From contig NZ_WSFT01000005.1 of assembly GCF_016820655.1 (NCBI RefSeq), positions 1-64,000 on the forward strand: a stretch of DNA of 64,000 nt, read 5' to 3'. Both the position numbers and the translations under genes were made by a program. Under the pieces are notes generated by a model. That model was not told the origin of the DNA, searched no databases, and worked only from the letters and a program-made list of their open reading frames with translations. Each line of letters starts with the position of its first letter. Position 1 is the stretch's first letter. This DNA comes from Anaeromonas frigoriresistens. GTDB taxonomy: Bacteria; Bacillota; Clostridia; Tissierellales; SIT17. Below are positions 9,509-19,474 of the stretch, piece by piece.

Positions 9509-10642
9509 ATGACCAATGGAGCCTTATATATTCATATACCCTTTTGTATTAGAAAATGTAATTACTGCGACTTTACATCCTTTAATTATAACGAAGAAAA
9601 AGTAGAAGAATATATAACATTACTTTTAAAAGAAATTGATATGTATGCAGAAAAGGTAAAAGAATATAAGTTTAAAACTCTCTTTTTTGGAGGAGGAACA
9701 CCTTCTTTAATAGATGAAAAATACATTTATAAAATAATGAATAGATTAGAACAAAAATTCAATCTATCTTTAGATGAAACAACTATTGAGTCCAATCCTA
9801 AGACATTAACGAGAGGTAAACTATTAGCCTATAAGGATATGGGGATTAATAGAATAAGCATGGGAGTACAATCTTTAGATGATAGTATTTTAAAAGATAT
9901 TGGAAGATCTCATGGAATAAAGGATTTTTTGGATACCTATGAGCTAATAAAAAACGTAGGATTTTCTAATATTAATACAGATATAATGTTTAATTTGCCT
10001 AACCAAAGTATAGATAACATGATTACAACATTAAAAGGCATAATAAGTTTAGATGTTCCTCATATATCCTTTTATAGTTTAAAGATTGAAGAGAATACTA
10101 ATTTTTTTGAAAAATATAAATCTGGAAATCTTAATGTTTCCGATGAGGATACAGAAAGAGAAATGTATCACAAAGGGATAGAACTTTTAGAGGAAAATGA
10201 TATTTATCAATATGAAATATCTAACTTTTCTAAAAAAGGATTTGAATGTGAGCATAACATGTATTATTGGAAACTAAAGCCATATCTTGGCTTAGGGTTA
10301 TCCTCCCACTCAAATATGTTTAATAAAAGATGGGGAAATACTTCTAATTATAATAACTATAAAGACAATATCTTAAATAATAAATTTCCTATATTGGATA
10401 CAGAGATAATAGATAAAAAAACCAAAATGTCTGAATATATTATCTTGGGTCTTAGATTAAATGAAGGGATTTCTATTGAAGGATTTAAGAAAAGATTTAA
10501 TGTTGATATATATGAGGCTTTTAATGGAAGTATAGACTATAGTCTAAAGTATGGACTAATAGATATAAATAGAGAGAAAATCTATCTAACTAAAAAGGGA
10601 CTAGATCTTTCTAATGTAGTATTTAAAGAATTTATAGAATAG
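9509..10642 (+). CDS. hemW: HemW-type radical SAM protein (heme chaperone family)
   Basis: Radical-SAM protein of 377 residues, formerly annotated as oxygen-independent coproporphyrinogen III oxidase and now regarded as a heme chaperone family. The 4Fe-4S ligands are Cys13, Cys17 and Cys20 in PFCIRKCNYCDF. FFGGGTPSL and ISMGVQSLDD follow, as in the HemN/HemW fold, and the C-terminal HemW domain is present. The start at 9509 is set by AGGAGGG; an in-frame extension to 9476 would run into the lepA terminator. The position between lepA and hrcA is conserved in Firmicutes. Confidence 0.93.
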   Translation: MTNGALYIHIPFCIRKCNYCDFTSFNYNEEKVEEYITLLLKEIDMYAEKVKEYKFKTLFFGGGTPSLIDEKYIYKIMNRLEQKFNLSLDETTIESNPKTLTRGKLLAYKDMGINRISMGVQSLDDSILKDIGRSHGIKDFLDTYELIKNVGFSNINTDIMFNLPNQSIDNMITTLKGIISLDVPHISFYSLKIEENTNFFEKYKSGNLNVSDEDTEREMYHKGIELLEENDIYQYEISNFSKKGFECEHNMYYWKLKPYLGLGLSSHSNMFNKRWGNTSNYNNYKDNILNNKFPILDTEIIDKKTKMSEYIILGLRLNEGISIEGFKKRFNVDIYEAFNGSIDYSLKYGLIDINREKIYLTKKGLDLSNVVFKEFIE

Positions 10643-10646
10643 GGTA

Positions 10647-10675
10647 TTGACAAAATGCCAATTCAATGATAATTT
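10647..10675 (+). promoter_or_regulatory. Sigma-A promoter of the hrcA-grpE-dnaK-dnaJ operon
   Basis: TTGACA (10647-10652), a 17-base spacer and TAATTT (10670-10675). The CIRCE operator begins 11 bases after the -10 box, a normal arrangement for HrcA repression. Confidence 0.85.
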
Positions 10676-10686
10676 TTAAATAGATA

Positions 10687-10713
10687 TTAGCACTCTATTA
10701 AGGGGAGTGCTAA
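10687..10713 (+). promoter_or_regulatory. CIRCE operator (HrcA binding site)
   Basis: A perfect consensus inverted repeat: TTAGCACTC, nine bases, GAGTGCTAA. It lies between the promoter and the hrcA start and makes the operon HrcA-repressed and heat-inducible. Confidence 0.98.
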
Positions 10714-10737
10714 TAACTAAATAAAAAGGGTGATACT

Positions 10738-11778
10738 ATGAAAATAGACGGAAGAAAGTTAAAAATATTACAGGCTATCATCCACAATTATATAACAAAC
10801 GCTGAACCAATTGGATCTAGAACTATTTCTAAAAGATACGATTTGGGTGTTAGTCCAGCTACTATTAGAAATGAGATGTCTGATTTAGAAGAGTTAGGCT
10901 ACTTATTACAACCCCATACATCAGCTGGAAGAGTTCCTTCTAATAAAGCATATAGACTTTATGTAGATGGAATAATTCAAAACAACAATAAAGACAAAGA
11001 AATAATGAATAAAATTGACAAGAAGATGCTTGATGGAATAGGGCAGATGGAAGAATTAATAGAGAATAGTGCATCAATATTATCACAGTTAACAAATTAT
11101 ACTTCATTGGCCATAGCTCCTCAGCTGAAACTTAGTAAACTTAAGCATGTGCAAGTGGTACCAGTAGATGACTTTAGAGTTCTATTAGTTATTGTTACAG
11201 ATTCAGGTATAGTAAAGAATACGATCTTAAGGTTAGATAGAAGTATACCTAATGATCAATTAAATATGATATCAAATTTACTTACATCTAAACTTAAAGG
11301 TCAGGCAATAGGTCATATAGGTAGAATTCTACAGACAGATATAATTAAAGACATGCATAGTTTTAGAGATACTATAAATGTTCTAATAAGAACAATTAAT
11401 GAATCTAGCAACAATAGTGAATCAGTAGAGTTATATTCTGATGGTATAACAAAAATATTTAATTTTCCTGAGTATAATGATATAAGCAAGGCTAAGTCAT
11501 TTTTATCCTTTATAGAAAATAAAGATAATGTGATTAAAATGTTAATGAGCAGTGGCTTGGATAATATTAATAACTTAGGTATTACTATAGGAGAAGAAAA
11601 CTCCTATGATGAGATTAAAAACTGTAGTTTAATAACTGCTACTTATAAGATTAATGGTAAAACTATAGGTAAGATTGGAGTTATAGGTCCAACTAGGATG
11701 GAATATTCTAAAGTTATTCCAGTAGTTCAGAGTATATCTTTGGACTTATCTGATATACTAAATAAATATTTTGAATAG
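10738..11778 (+). CDS. hrcA: Heat-inducible transcription repressor HrcA
   Basis: Repressor of 346 residues that binds CIRCE and is kept active by chaperonin. The N-terminal winged helix (about 1-75) contains SPATIRNEMSDLEELGYL and the conserved HTSAGRVPS. A GAF-like middle domain and a C-terminal HrcA domain follow. It is the first gene of the chaperone operon, directly behind its own CIRCE site, so the circuit is autoregulated. The ribosome site is AAGGGTG. Confidence 0.97.
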   Translation: MKIDGRKLKILQAIIHNYITNAEPIGSRTISKRYDLGVSPATIRNEMSDLEELGYLLQPHTSAGRVPSNKAYRLYVDGIIQNNNKDKEIMNKIDKKMLDGIGQMEELIENSASILSQLTNYTSLAIAPQLKLSKLKHVQVVPVDDFRVLLVIVTDSGIVKNTILRLDRSIPNDQLNMISNLLTSKLKGQAIGHIGRILQTDIIKDMHSFRDTINVLIRTINESSNNSESVELYSDGITKIFNFPEYNDISKAKSFLSFIENKDNVIKMLMSSGLDNINNLGITIGEENSYDEIKNCSLITATYKINGKTIGKIGVIGPTRMEYSKVIPVVQSISLDLSDILNKYFE

Positions 11779-11838
11779 AGGATCTAGTATAAATTTAACT
11801 CCTGTAAATATAACTTTATAGTTAAAGAGGTGAAATGA

Positions 11839-12384
11839 GTGGATAAAACAGAAAAAAATTTAGAAGAAGATAAGAAAGTTGAAGATATCATTGATGAAGA
11901 AATAGAAGAGAATAATAATGAAGAAAGTTCAAAAGAAGATCTTCAACAAAATGAAGAAAAAGATTCTAGTGAATTAAATGAAAGATATCTAAGACTTCAG
12001 GCTGACTTTTCTAACTATAAGAAAAGAGTTGAAAAAGAAAAAGAATCTATCTATAACTTCGCTAATGAGAAATTAGTTACAGAATTATTAGATGTAATGG
12101 ATAATTTTGAGAGAGCATTTGCATCTGCTGATGAAGGAGTAGAAAATGATAGTTTCTATCAAGGTGTTGTAATGGTATATAAGCAATTACTTAATATACT
12201 AGAAAAGAATGGATTAGAAGAAATAGAAGCAATAAAAGAAAAATTTGATCCTAATTTACACCATGCAGTTATGCAAGAAGAAAATGATGAATATGAAGAA
12301 AATACAGTAATAGATGTATTTCAAAAAGGTTATAAATTAAAAAATAAAGTAATAAGACCAAGTATGGTAAAAGTATCTAACTAA
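11839..12384 (+). CDS. grpE: Nucleotide exchange factor GrpE
   Basis: GrpE releases ADP from DnaK. The 181-residue protein has a long acidic, coiled-coil N-terminus (about 1-65) and then the GrpE core beginning RYLRLQADFSNYKKRV. The C-terminal beta wing ends GYKLKNKVIRPSMVKVS. The start is GTG at 11839 with AGAGGTG upstream. It lies between hrcA and dnaK in one operon. Confidence 0.96.
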   Translation: MDKTEKNLEEDKKVEDIIDEEIEENNNEESSKEDLQQNEEKDSSELNERYLRLQADFSNYKKRVEKEKESIYNFANEKLVTELLDVMDNFERAFASADEGVENDSFYQGVVMVYKQLLNILEKNGLEEIEAIKEKFDPNLHHAVMQEENDEYEENTVIDVFQKGYKLKNKVIRPSMVKVSN

Positions 12385-12412
12385 ATAATTAAATGATTTA
12401 GGAGGTTTGAAA

Positions 12413-14254
12413 ATGAGTAAAATAATTGGAATTGATTTAGGAACAACAAACTCATGTGTTGCAGTAATGGAGGGTGGAGAAGCTACAGTTATACCTAATG
12501 CAGAAGGAAATAGAACTACCCCTTCAGTAGTTGCATTCACAAAGGATGGAGAAAGATTAGTAGGTGAGACTGCTAAAAGACAGGCAGTAACAAACCCTGA
12601 AAGAACAATAATGTCTATTAAAAGACATATGGGAACAAATCATACAGAGAAGATTGATGGAAAGGATCTAACACCTCAAGATATATCTGCAATGATTCTT
12701 CAAAAATTAAAATCTGATGCAGAGAATTACTTAGGAGAAAATGTTACAGAGGCAGTAATCACAGTACCAGCATACTTTACTGATAGTCAAAGACAAGCGA
12801 CTAAAGATGCAGGGAAAATAGCTGGATTAACAGTTAAGAGAATTATAAATGAGCCAACAGCAGCTTCTTTAGCTTATGGTTTAGATAAAGATGATGAGCA
12901 CCATAAAATAATGGTATTTGACTTAGGTGGAGGTACTTTTGACGTTTCTATCCTTGAATTAGGAGATGGAGTATTTGAAGTAATTGCAACTAAAGGAGAT
13001 AACCATTTAGGTGGAGATGACTTTGATCAAGCATTAATTGATTATTTAGCACAAGAGTTTAAAAAGGAAAATGGCATAGACTTAAGAAATGATAAAATGG
13101 CATTACAAAGATTAAAAGAAGCAGCTGAGAAAGCTAAGAAAGAGTTATCATCTACAATGACAACAAATGTAAACTTACCTTTCATCACAGCTACCCAAGA
13201 AGGACCAAAACACTTAAATGTAGATATTAAGAGATCTAAATTTGAAGAATTAACAGCTGACTTAGTAGAAAGAACATTAGGACCTACAAGAGATGCCCTT
13301 AAGGATGCAGGACTTGGTTCTGGAGATCTTGATAAAGTAATCTTAGTTGGTGGTTCAACTAGAATACCAGCAGTACAAGAATCAGTTAAAAAATTAACTG
13401 GTAAAGATCCTCATAAAGGTGTAAATCCTGATGAAGTTGTAGCTTTAGGAGCAGCAATCCAAGCTGGTGTTTTAAGTGGAGAAGTTAAGGATGTATTATT
13501 ATTAGATGTTACTCCTTTATCTTTAGGAATTGAAACATTAGGAGGAGTATCTACTAAGCTTATAGAAAGAAACACTACAATTCCTACTAAGAAGAGCCAG
13601 GTATTCTCTACTGCAGCAGATAATCAAACAGCAGTTGATATCCATGTGCTACAGGGTGAAAGAGAAATGGCTGCAGGCAATGTTACTCTAGGTAGATTCC
13701 AACTTACAGGAATACCACCAGCACCAAGAGGAGTACCTCAAATAGAAGTAACTTTTGATATTGATGCTAATGGTATTGTAAATGTATCAGCAAAAGATTT
13801 AGGAACAGGAAAAGAGCAAAAAATTACTATCACTGCTTCAACTAACTTAAGTGATGAAGAGATAGAACAAAAGATCAAAGATGCAGAAATGCATGCTGAA
13901 GAAGATAAGAATAAGAAGGAAGCTATAGAAACTAGAAACACAGCTGAATCTACTATTTATCAAACTGAAAAAGTTATGAGTGATATGGAAGGAAAAATTA
14001 GTGAAGATGAAAAATCTAAGATAGAATCTAAGATTGAAGAGCTTAAGAAAGCATTAGAAGATGACAATACTGAAGAGATGAAAGCTAAAACTGAAGAATT
14101 AAATAAAGAATTCCATGCTATATCAGAAAAAATGTATCAGCAAGCACAACAACAGCAACAACAAGCTGGTCAAGGGGAAGCTAACAATCAATCCCAAGAA
14201 GACGATAATGTAGTAGATGCTGATTATGAAGTAGTAGATGATGAAGAAAAATAA
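12413..14254 (+). CDS. dnaK: Chaperone DnaK (Hsp70)
   Basis: Hsp70 ATPase of 613 residues. The phosphate-1 motif [13 protein letters not shown] starts the nucleotide-binding domain (to about 360). The linker contains [18 protein letters not shown], then come the substrate-binding beta domain and a helical lid with a Gln-rich tail ending acidic ([14 protein letters not shown]). The domain lacks the extra loop of Gram-negative DnaK, as usual in Firmicutes. The start at 12413 ([10 protein letters not shown]) is chosen because AGGAGGT is correctly spaced; a TTG six bases upstream is in frame but too close to the site. Confidence 0.98.
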   Translation: MSKIIGIDLGTTNSCVAVMEGGEATVIPNAEGNRTTPSVVAFTKDGERLVGETAKRQAVTNPERTIMSIKRHMGTNHTEKIDGKDLTPQDISAMILQKLKSDAENYLGENVTEAVITVPAYFTDSQRQATKDAGKIAGLTVKRIINEPTAASLAYGLDKDDEHHKIMVFDLGGGTFDVSILELGDGVFEVIATKGDNHLGGDDFDQALIDYLAQEFKKENGIDLRNDKMALQRLKEAAEKAKKELSSTMTTNVNLPFITATQEGPKHLNVDIKRSKFEELTADLVERTLGPTRDALKDAGLGSGDLDKVILVGGSTRIPAVQESVKKLTGKDPHKGVNPDEVVALGAAIQAGVLSGEVKDVLLLDVTPLSLGIETLGGVSTKLIERNTTIPTKKSQVFSTAADNQTAVDIHVLQGEREMAAGNVTLGRFQLTGIPPAPRGVPQIEVTFDIDANGIVNVSAKDLGTGKEQKITITASTNLSDEEIEQKIKDAEMHAEEDKNKKEAIETRNTAESTIYQTEKVMSDMEGKISEDEKSKIESKIEELKKALEDDNTEEMKAKTEELNKEFHAISEKMYQQAQQQQQQAGQGEANNQSQEDDNVVDADYEVVDDEEK

Positions 14255-14267
14255 TTGATACTATAAG

Positions 14268-14297
14268 CTGAAGCTAAATCAAATGATTTAGCTTCAG
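14268..14297 (+). terminator. Strong hairpin between dnaK and dnaJ
   Basis: A 13-bp perfect stem, CTGAAGCTAAATC / GATTTAGCTTCAG, with a 4-nt loop is followed only by TATTTTAAAG. With this weak T tract it is probably a partial terminator or mRNA-stabilising hairpin that lowers dnaJ relative to dnaK. Confidence 0.65.
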
Positions 14298-14336
14298 TAT
14301 TTTAAAGATACGCCCAAAATAGAAGGTGGTGAAAAG

Positions 14337-15476
14337 GTGAGCAAAAGAGATTATTATGAGATTTTAGGTGTAGATAAAAATGCAAGTGAACAAGATTTAA
14401 AGAGAGCTTATAGACAGCTTGCCAAGAAGTATCACCCTGATCTTAATCCTGATAATAAAGAAGCTGAGATAAAATTTAAAGAAGCTAGTGAAGCATATGA
14501 AGTATTAAGTAATTCTGAAAAGCGACAGAGATATGATCAATTCGGTCATGCAGGAGTTAATGGTCAAGGTGCTGGCGGTTATGGAGGCTTTAATGCCCAA
14601 GGTTTTGATGGCTTTGGAGATATATTTGGTGACATATTTGGAGATATTTTTGGTGGAGGCTCTTCTCAAGGACGAAGAAGAAATGGTCCAAGAAGAGGTG
14701 CTGATATAAAAGTAGCCTTAGATATCACCTTTGAAGAAGCTGCTTTTGGAACAGAAAAGAAAGTAGACATTAGAAGAACAGAGGATTGTTCTAAATGTAA
14801 TGGACTTGGAGCAAAATCATCCAGTGGTAAAAAGACTTGTGATCAATGTAATGGAACTGGTGAAGTAAAACAAGCCCAAAACACTCCTTTTGGACAATTT
14901 GTTAATGTAAGACCATGTAATGTATGTAATGGTACTGGAGAAATAATAACAGATCCATGTACTAAATGTGGTGGAACCGGTAAAGAAAAGAAAACAAAAA
15001 GAATTAATATAAATATCCCTGCTGGAGTAGATACTGGATCAGTGATACCTTTAAGAGGAGAAGGGGAACCTGGTGAGAAAGGTGGACCTCGAGGAGATTT
15101 ATATATCTATATCAATGTCTTACCTCATGAAATATTCAAAAGAGATGGAAATGATGTTATTTTAGAATTCCCAATAACCTTTGTTCAAGCAACCTTAGGA
15201 GATGAGTTAGAAGTTCCTACTCTTGATGGTAAAGTAAAATATAAAATAAGTGAAGGAACTCAATCTGGAACAGTCTTTAGGTTAAAAGGTAAAGGAATTC
15301 CAAGTGTTAGAGGATATGGTAGAGGTGATCAATACGTTAAAGTAGTAGTAGAAGTACCTAAAAACCTTAATGATAATCAAAAGGATATCTTAAGGAGTTT
15401 TGCTGAAGAAACAGGAGAAACAATTCATGAACAAAAGAAAAGTTTCTTTGATAAAGTAAAAGACGTATTTGGATAA
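14337..15476 (+). CDS. dnaJ: Chaperone DnaJ (Hsp40)
   Basis: Type I DnaJ of 379 residues that delivers substrates to DnaK and stimulates its ATPase. The J domain (about 1-68) has the HPD motif in [11 protein letters not shown] Gly/Phe-rich region (about 75-115) contains the repeat [11 protein letters not shown]. All four CxxCxGxG zinc repeats are present ([32 protein letters not shown]), followed by the C-terminal substrate domain. The start is GTG with AAGGTGG upstream. It is the last gene of the heat-shock operon. Confidence 0.97.
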   Translation: MSKRDYYEILGVDKNASEQDLKRAYRQLAKKYHPDLNPDNKEAEIKFKEASEAYEVLSNSEKRQRYDQFGHAGVNGQGAGGYGGFNAQGFDGFGDIFGDIFGDIFGGGSSQGRRRNGPRRGADIKVALDITFEEAAFGTEKKVDIRRTEDCSKCNGLGAKSSSGKKTCDQCNGTGEVKQAQNTPFGQFVNVRPCNVCNGTGEIITDPCTKCGGTGKEKKTKRININIPAGVDTGSVIPLRGEGEPGEKGGPRGDLYIYINVLPHEIFKRDGNDVILEFPITFVQATLGDELEVPTLDGKVKYKISEGTQSGTVFRLKGKGIPSVRGYGRGDQYVKVVVEVPKNLNDNQKDILRSFAEETGETIHEQKKSFFDKVKDVFG

Positions 15477-15491
15477 TAAAAAATTAGTAAT

Positions 15492-15529
15492 AACAAATAA
15501 TCATCCCTTTAAAGGGGTGATTATTTGTT
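15492..15529 (+). terminator. Hairpin after dnaJ, likely operon end
   Basis: A 16-bp stem from AACAAATAATCATCCC to GGGGTGATTATTTGTT, with one G-T pair, has a 6-nt loop. The trailing T tract is short, so termination may be incomplete. Confidence 0.65.
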
Positions 15530-15553
15530 ATATGACTAAATGTTAGAGGTATA

Positions 15554-15583
15554 TTGTTTTTTTGTTATAATCTAGGGTATAAT
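15554..15583 (+). promoter_or_regulatory. Probable promoter of the prmA unit
   Basis: TTGTTT, an 18-base spacer and TATAAT at 15578-15583. A second TATAAT-like box overlaps upstream. It lies after the dnaJ hairpin and about 70 bases before prmA. Confidence 0.45.
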
Positions 15584-15655
15584 AAAACGATAGATTTTGA
15601 AAATATCAATATTTATATTATAATAATGTTAAATAAAGGTTAGGGATGTGAGAAT

Positions 15656-16609
15656 ATGAAATGGATCGAAGTTCAAATAAAGACAACTACTGAGGCTGTT
15701 GAAACTGTAACTAATATTTTATATGAATCTGGAGCAGAAGGTTTAGTTATTGAGGATCCCAACGATATAACCCTTTTTAAAAGTGACGAGGGTCAGTGGG
15801 ATTATATAGATCCAAGCTTAATGGAAAGTGACTTCGAAGGAGCTATAGTTAAAGGGTACTTTGAAGAAAGTGAGGATTTAATCGATAAGATAGAATTAAT
15901 AAAACAGAACATAGAAAAAATACCTAGTTATAATCTTGATAAAGGTCTTGGTGAAGTCACCACATCCGAAATAGAAGAACAAGATTGGTCAGAAACCTGG
16001 AGAAAATATTATAAACCTAAAAAAATAGGTGAAAAAGTTGTAATAAAACCTACATGGGAGCCTTATGAGAAAGCTGATGATGAAGTAATAATAGAATTAG
16101 ATCCAGGTATGGCCTTTGGTACAGGAACCCATGAAACTACAATGATGTGTGTAAGAGAATTAGAAAAATACATTCATCAATTTGATACTGTATTTGATGT
16201 AGGATGTGGTACGGGAATACTAGCTATAGCTGCAGCAAAATTAGGTGCAGTTAATACTATTGCTATAGATTTGGATGAAGACTCAGTAAAAGTTGCTTCT
16301 CAAAATATAAAAAAGAATGGTGTTGCAAATACTGTTCAAGTAAAACATGGGAATCTATTAGATGTGGTTGATGGAAGAGCGAATGTTGTAGTAGCAAATA
16401 TAATAGCAGATGTTATTAAAATATTAGCTAAAGACATCAAAAGATTTATGGAAGATGATGGAGTATTTATTGCTTCTGGTATAATCTTAGATAAAATACG
16501 TGAAGTTAGAGAGTCCTTAGAGGATAATGGTCTAAAAGTTATAGAGGAAATTAAATTAGGTGAGTGGGCTTGTTTAGTTTCAAAGATAGGTGTCTCTACA
16601 GATGAATAG
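15656..16609 (+). CDS. prmA: Ribosomal protein L11 methyltransferase
   Basis: SAM-dependent enzyme of 317 residues that methylates ribosomal protein L11. The N-terminal substrate-recognition domain ends with the family motif DWSETWRKYYKP (about 110). The Rossmann methyltransferase domain has the SAM-binding loop DVGCGTGILAIAAAKLGA and the downstream NIIADV. The gene is 8 bases into rsmE at its end, so the two are coupled. The prmA-rsmE-mtaB order equals B. subtilis yqeT-yqeU-yqeV. Confidence 0.95.
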   Translation: MKWIEVQIKTTTEAVETVTNILYESGAEGLVIEDPNDITLFKSDEGQWDYIDPSLMESDFEGAIVKGYFEESEDLIDKIELIKQNIEKIPSYNLDKGLGEVTTSEIEEQDWSETWRKYYKPKKIGEKVVIKPTWEPYEKADDEVIIELDPGMAFGTGTHETTMMCVRELEKYIHQFDTVFDVGCGTGILAIAAAKLGAVNTIAIDLDEDSVKVASQNIKKNGVANTVQVKHGNLLDVVDGRANVVVANIIADVIKILAKDIKRFMEDDGVFIASGIILDKIREVRESLEDNGLKVIEEIKLGEWACLVSKIGVSTDE

Positions 16610-17351
16610 ATTTTTTGTATCTCAAGAAGATATTAATGATAGTATTGTCACTATAAAAGGTGATGATATCAAACATATAAAGAATGTATTGAGACTTAAA
16701 GAAAATGATAAGATATCCGTATGTGATAATCAAGATAATGAATATATAGTTAAATTAGATAACATTTTAAATGAAGAAGTTACTGGAACAATTATCGAAG
16801 AAGTTGATATTAGAAGGGAATCTAATATTAATATTACTCTTTATCAAGGATTTGCTAAAGGGTCAAAAATGGATATGATAATTCAAAAAGCTACTGAATT
16901 AGGAGTTAAAAGAATAGTTCCTATAATAACAGATAGAGCTATTGTAAAGATAAATGATAAAAAGAAAGAAGATAAAAAAATAGATAGATTCAATAAAATT
17001 GCTATGGAAGCATCTAAACAGTCTAAAAGAGGAACTGTACCTGAGGTTTCTAATATATTATCATTGGATAAAGCAATAAAAGAAATACAGGAAAATGGAT
17101 CCTTCACTATAGTACCCTATGAAGATGAAAATCAAGTAGGAGTAAAGGATTTTATAAAAGATGTAAAAAATAGAGATATAAATATAATTATAGGTCCCGA
17201 AGGAGGATTTGAAGAGACAGAAATCTCTCAATTAAAGAGTATTAATTCAAAGATTGTTTCCTTGGGTCCTAGAATACTAAGAACTGAAACTGCAGGATTT
17301 ACTGCAATTGCTATTGTTATGTATGAACTAGGAGATATAGGAGTGGTATAA
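16602..17351 (+). CDS. rsmE: 16S rRNA (uracil-1498-N3)-methyltransferase
   Basis: SPOUT-class methyltransferase of 249 residues. An N-terminal PUA-like domain (about 1-70) is followed by the deep trefoil knot carrying IIIGPEGGFEETEI and SLGPRILRTETA, the SAM-binding signature. The start at 16602 overlaps the prmA stop and has GATAGGTG upstream. The earlier in-frame GTG at 16590 has no ribosome site of its own. Confidence 0.95.
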   Translation: MNRFFVSQEDINDSIVTIKGDDIKHIKNVLRLKENDKISVCDNQDNEYIVKLDNILNEEVTGTIIEEVDIRRESNINITLYQGFAKGSKMDMIIQKATELGVKRIVPIITDRAIVKINDKKKEDKKIDRFNKIAMEASKQSKRGTVPEVSNILSLDKAIKEIQENGSFTIVPYEDENQVGVKDFIKDVKNRDINIIIGPEGGFEETEISQLKSINSKIVSLGPRILRTETAGFTAIAIVMYELGDIGVV

Positions 17352-17352
17352 A

Positions 17353-18657
17353 ATGAAAACTGTAGCCTTTTATACATTAGGCTGTAAAGTCAATCAATAT
17401 GAAACAGATGCTATGGCTGAGATTTTTAGAAATAAAGGTTATGAAGTAATAGACTCTGAAGAAAAATCAGATATATATGTAATAAATACATGCTCTGTTA
17501 CAAATTTAGGAGAAAGAAAATCTAGACAATTTATTAGAAGGTCAAAAAAAACAAATCCCCAAGCTGTTATATGTGTAGTTGGATGTTATGCTCAGATATC
17601 TCCTGAAGAAGTAATAAACATAGAAGGTGTAGACCTAATATTAGGGACAAAGGATAAGAATAGAATAGTAGATTTATGTGAGGAAGCCGGTAGAGAAAAT
17701 AAAAAAATAAATGCGGTAGAGAACATTATGAAAACTACTAAATTTGAAGAAATGAGTTCTAACTCTATACAAGAAAATACAAGAGCGTATATAAAGATAC
17801 AAGAAGGGTGTAATCAATTCTGTTCCTATTGTATAATCCCCTATGCTAGAGGGCCGATTAGAAGTAGAGAGCTTAAGAATATTATTAATGAAGCAAAAGC
17901 ATTAGTTGAGAAAGGGTTCAAAGAAATAGTTTTAACCGGGATCCATGTAGCTTCCTATGGAAAGGATTTAGGAGATAATAGACTTATTGATGTTATAGAA
18001 GAAGTCCATAAAATTGAAGGACTTAAAAGAATCAGGCTAAGCTCTATAGAACCTACTTTGATCACAGATGAATTCATGAATAGATTAACTAAATTAAACA
18101 AAATCTGTCCTCATTTTCATTTATCATTACAAAGTGGAAGTGACACAGTACTAGAACGAATGAATAGAAAGTATAATACTGATGATTATAGAGAAAGAGT
18201 ACAACTAATAAGAAAATATATGAAGGATGCTGCTATTACAACAGATATAATAGTTGGATTTCCTTCAGAATCAGAAATTGAATTTCAACAAACCTATAAC
18301 TTTGTAAAGGAAATAAAATTTGCTCAAGTTCATGTATTCAAGTATTCTCCAAGAGAGGGAACACCAGCAGCCAAGCATAATAATCAAGTCCATGGTTCAG
18401 TAAAAAATGATAGAAGCAAGAAGTTAACTGATTTAGTAGAGAAACAAGCAAAGATGTTTATGGAGGATTTTTTAAATACATCAAGAGGGATATTAGTTGA
18501 AACTGAAAGTAGAAAACCTGGATACGTTGAAGGTTATACAGATAATTATATTAGAGTACTAGTTAAAGGAAGTAAAGATTTACAAAATGAGATTATCAAT
18601 GTAAAATTAAGAAGAATAGAAGATAATAATATTCTAGGAGAAATTGTGAATAAATAG
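17353..18657 (+). CDS. mtaB: tRNA t6A37 methylthiotransferase MtaB
   Basis: Radical-SAM methylthiotransferase of 434 residues that converts t6A37 to ms2t6A37 in tRNAs reading ANN codons. The N-terminal MTTase domain has TLGCKVNQYETD (first cluster cysteine Cys11). The radical-SAM site is Cys153, Cys157 and Cys160 in EGCNQFCSYCIIPYARG. A C-terminal TRAM domain binds tRNA. The start lies one base after the rsmE stop, so translation is coupled. The TLGCKVNQYETD form and the synteny separate it from MiaB and RimO. Confidence 0.95.
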   Translation: MKTVAFYTLGCKVNQYETDAMAEIFRNKGYEVIDSEEKSDIYVINTCSVTNLGERKSRQFIRRSKKTNPQAVICVVGCYAQISPEEVINIEGVDLILGTKDKNRIVDLCEEAGRENKKINAVENIMKTTKFEEMSSNSIQENTRAYIKIQEGCNQFCSYCIIPYARGPIRSRELKNIINEAKALVEKGFKEIVLTGIHVASYGKDLGDNRLIDVIEEVHKIEGLKRIRLSSIEPTLITDEFMNRLTKLNKICPHFHLSLQSGSDTVLERMNRKYNTDDYRERVQLIRKYMKDAAITTDIIVGFPSESEIEFQQTYNFVKEIKFAQVHVFKYSPREGTPAAKHNNQVHGSVKNDRSKKLTDLVEKQAKMFMEDFLNTSRGILVETESRKPGYVEGYTDNYIRVLVKGSKDLQNEIINVKLRRIEDNNILGEIVNK

Positions 18658-18771
18658 AGGAAATATTATATATTTATAGAATAATATTATATAACACAAC
18701 TTTAATAGAACAAGAGCATGGTTATGCTAATAACCTGACCTTAGATAACATCAATTTAAGGGGGTGATAGG

Positions 18772-19116
18772 ATGAATGAATGTATATTCTGTAAAATAAT
18801 AAATAAAGAAATACCTTCTGAAATTGTATATGAAGATGAGTTAATATTAGCTTTTAATGACATAGAAGCTAAAGCTCCCACTCATATATTAGTTATACCT
18901 AAAAAACATATTCCATCTTTAAATGACTTAAAAGAAGAGGATAGTAAGATAATATCTCATATTTTCAGTATTATACCTAAAGTAGCAGAAAAAAATGGTA
19001 TAAATAAGTCAGGATATAGAGTAGTAAATAATTGTGGCAAAGATGGTGGACAGACAGTTGATCATATACACTTCCACGTACTAGGAGGTAGAAATCTAAC
19101 TTGGCCACCAGGTTAA
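18772..19116 (+). CDS. HIT-family nucleotide-binding protein
   Basis: Histidine-triad hydrolase of 114 residues, Hint-type. The N-terminal CIFCKIINKEIPSEIVYED contains a Cys pair that binds zinc in some members. The catalytic triad His98-x-His100-x-His102 lies in DHIHFHVLGGR. Members hydrolyse AMP-lysine or aminoacyl-AMP-like phosphoramidates; the physiological substrate here is unknown. It sits between mtaB and rpsU, which is common in Clostridia, and has a GGGGGTGATAGG ribosome site. Confidence 0.93.
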   Translation: MNECIFCKIINKEIPSEIVYEDELILAFNDIEAKAPTHILVIPKKHIPSLNDLKEEDSKIISHIFSIIPKVAEKNGINKSGYRVVNNCGKDGGQTVDHIHFHVLGGRNLTWPPG

Positions 19117-19132
19117 TTATATAGGATTAGAA

Positions 19133-19168
19133 TTTTATAATATGAAAACTATTTTTCATATTATAAAA
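19133..19168 (+). terminator. 16-bp perfect hairpin after the HIT gene
   Basis: Arms TTTTATAATATGAAAA and TTTTCATATTATAAAA enclose a 4-nt loop. The stem is very AT-rich, so its termination strength is uncertain. The rpsU promoter starts 5 bases behind it. Confidence 0.55.
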
Positions 19169-19172
19169 ATAG

Positions 19173-19201
19173 TTGCAGAATATTTCTATATAAGATATAA
19201 T
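19173..19201 (+). promoter_or_regulatory. Sigma-A promoter of rpsU-yqeY
   Basis: TTGCAG, a 17-base spacer and a perfect TATAAT, about 70 bases before rpsU. The leader therefore starts near 19208. Confidence 0.8.
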
Positions 19202-19271
19202 TATTTAGTGCCGAAATCCACTTACTGCAAAGGATTTATATACTATTGCAGAAACGAGGGGAGGGAGAAAA

Positions 19272-19454
19272 ATGGCAGAAATCAAAGTTGGGGATAGTGA
19301 ATCATTAGAAAATGCCTTAAGAAGGTTTAAGAGACAATGTTCTAGAAGTGGAGTTTTATCAGAAGCTAGAAAAAGAGAGCATTATGAAAAACCAAGTGTA
19401 GCCCGTAAGAAGAAGGCTGAAGCAGCTAGAAGAAAAAATAGTAAAAAAAGATAA
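19272..19454 (+). CDS. rpsU: 30S ribosomal protein S21
   Basis: Basic protein of 60 residues of the small ribosomal subunit platform. The sequence [31 protein letters not shown] and a Lys/Arg-rich tail are typical. The ribosome site AGGGGAGGGAG is strong, as expected for a ribosomal protein. The rpsU-yqeY pair is conserved in Firmicutes. Confidence 0.97.
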   Translation: MAEIKVGDSESLENALRRFKRQCSRSGVLSEARKREHYEKPSVARKKKAEAARRKNSKKR

Positions 19455-19474
19455 TGTTTTAAGAAGGTGAATAA

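Noticed and set aside
18658-18771. AT-rich repeats before the HIT gene as a riboswitch or tRNA
   Set aside because: Only loose AATATTATATA-type repeats are present; no conserved RNA core or cloverleaf can be folded by eye.
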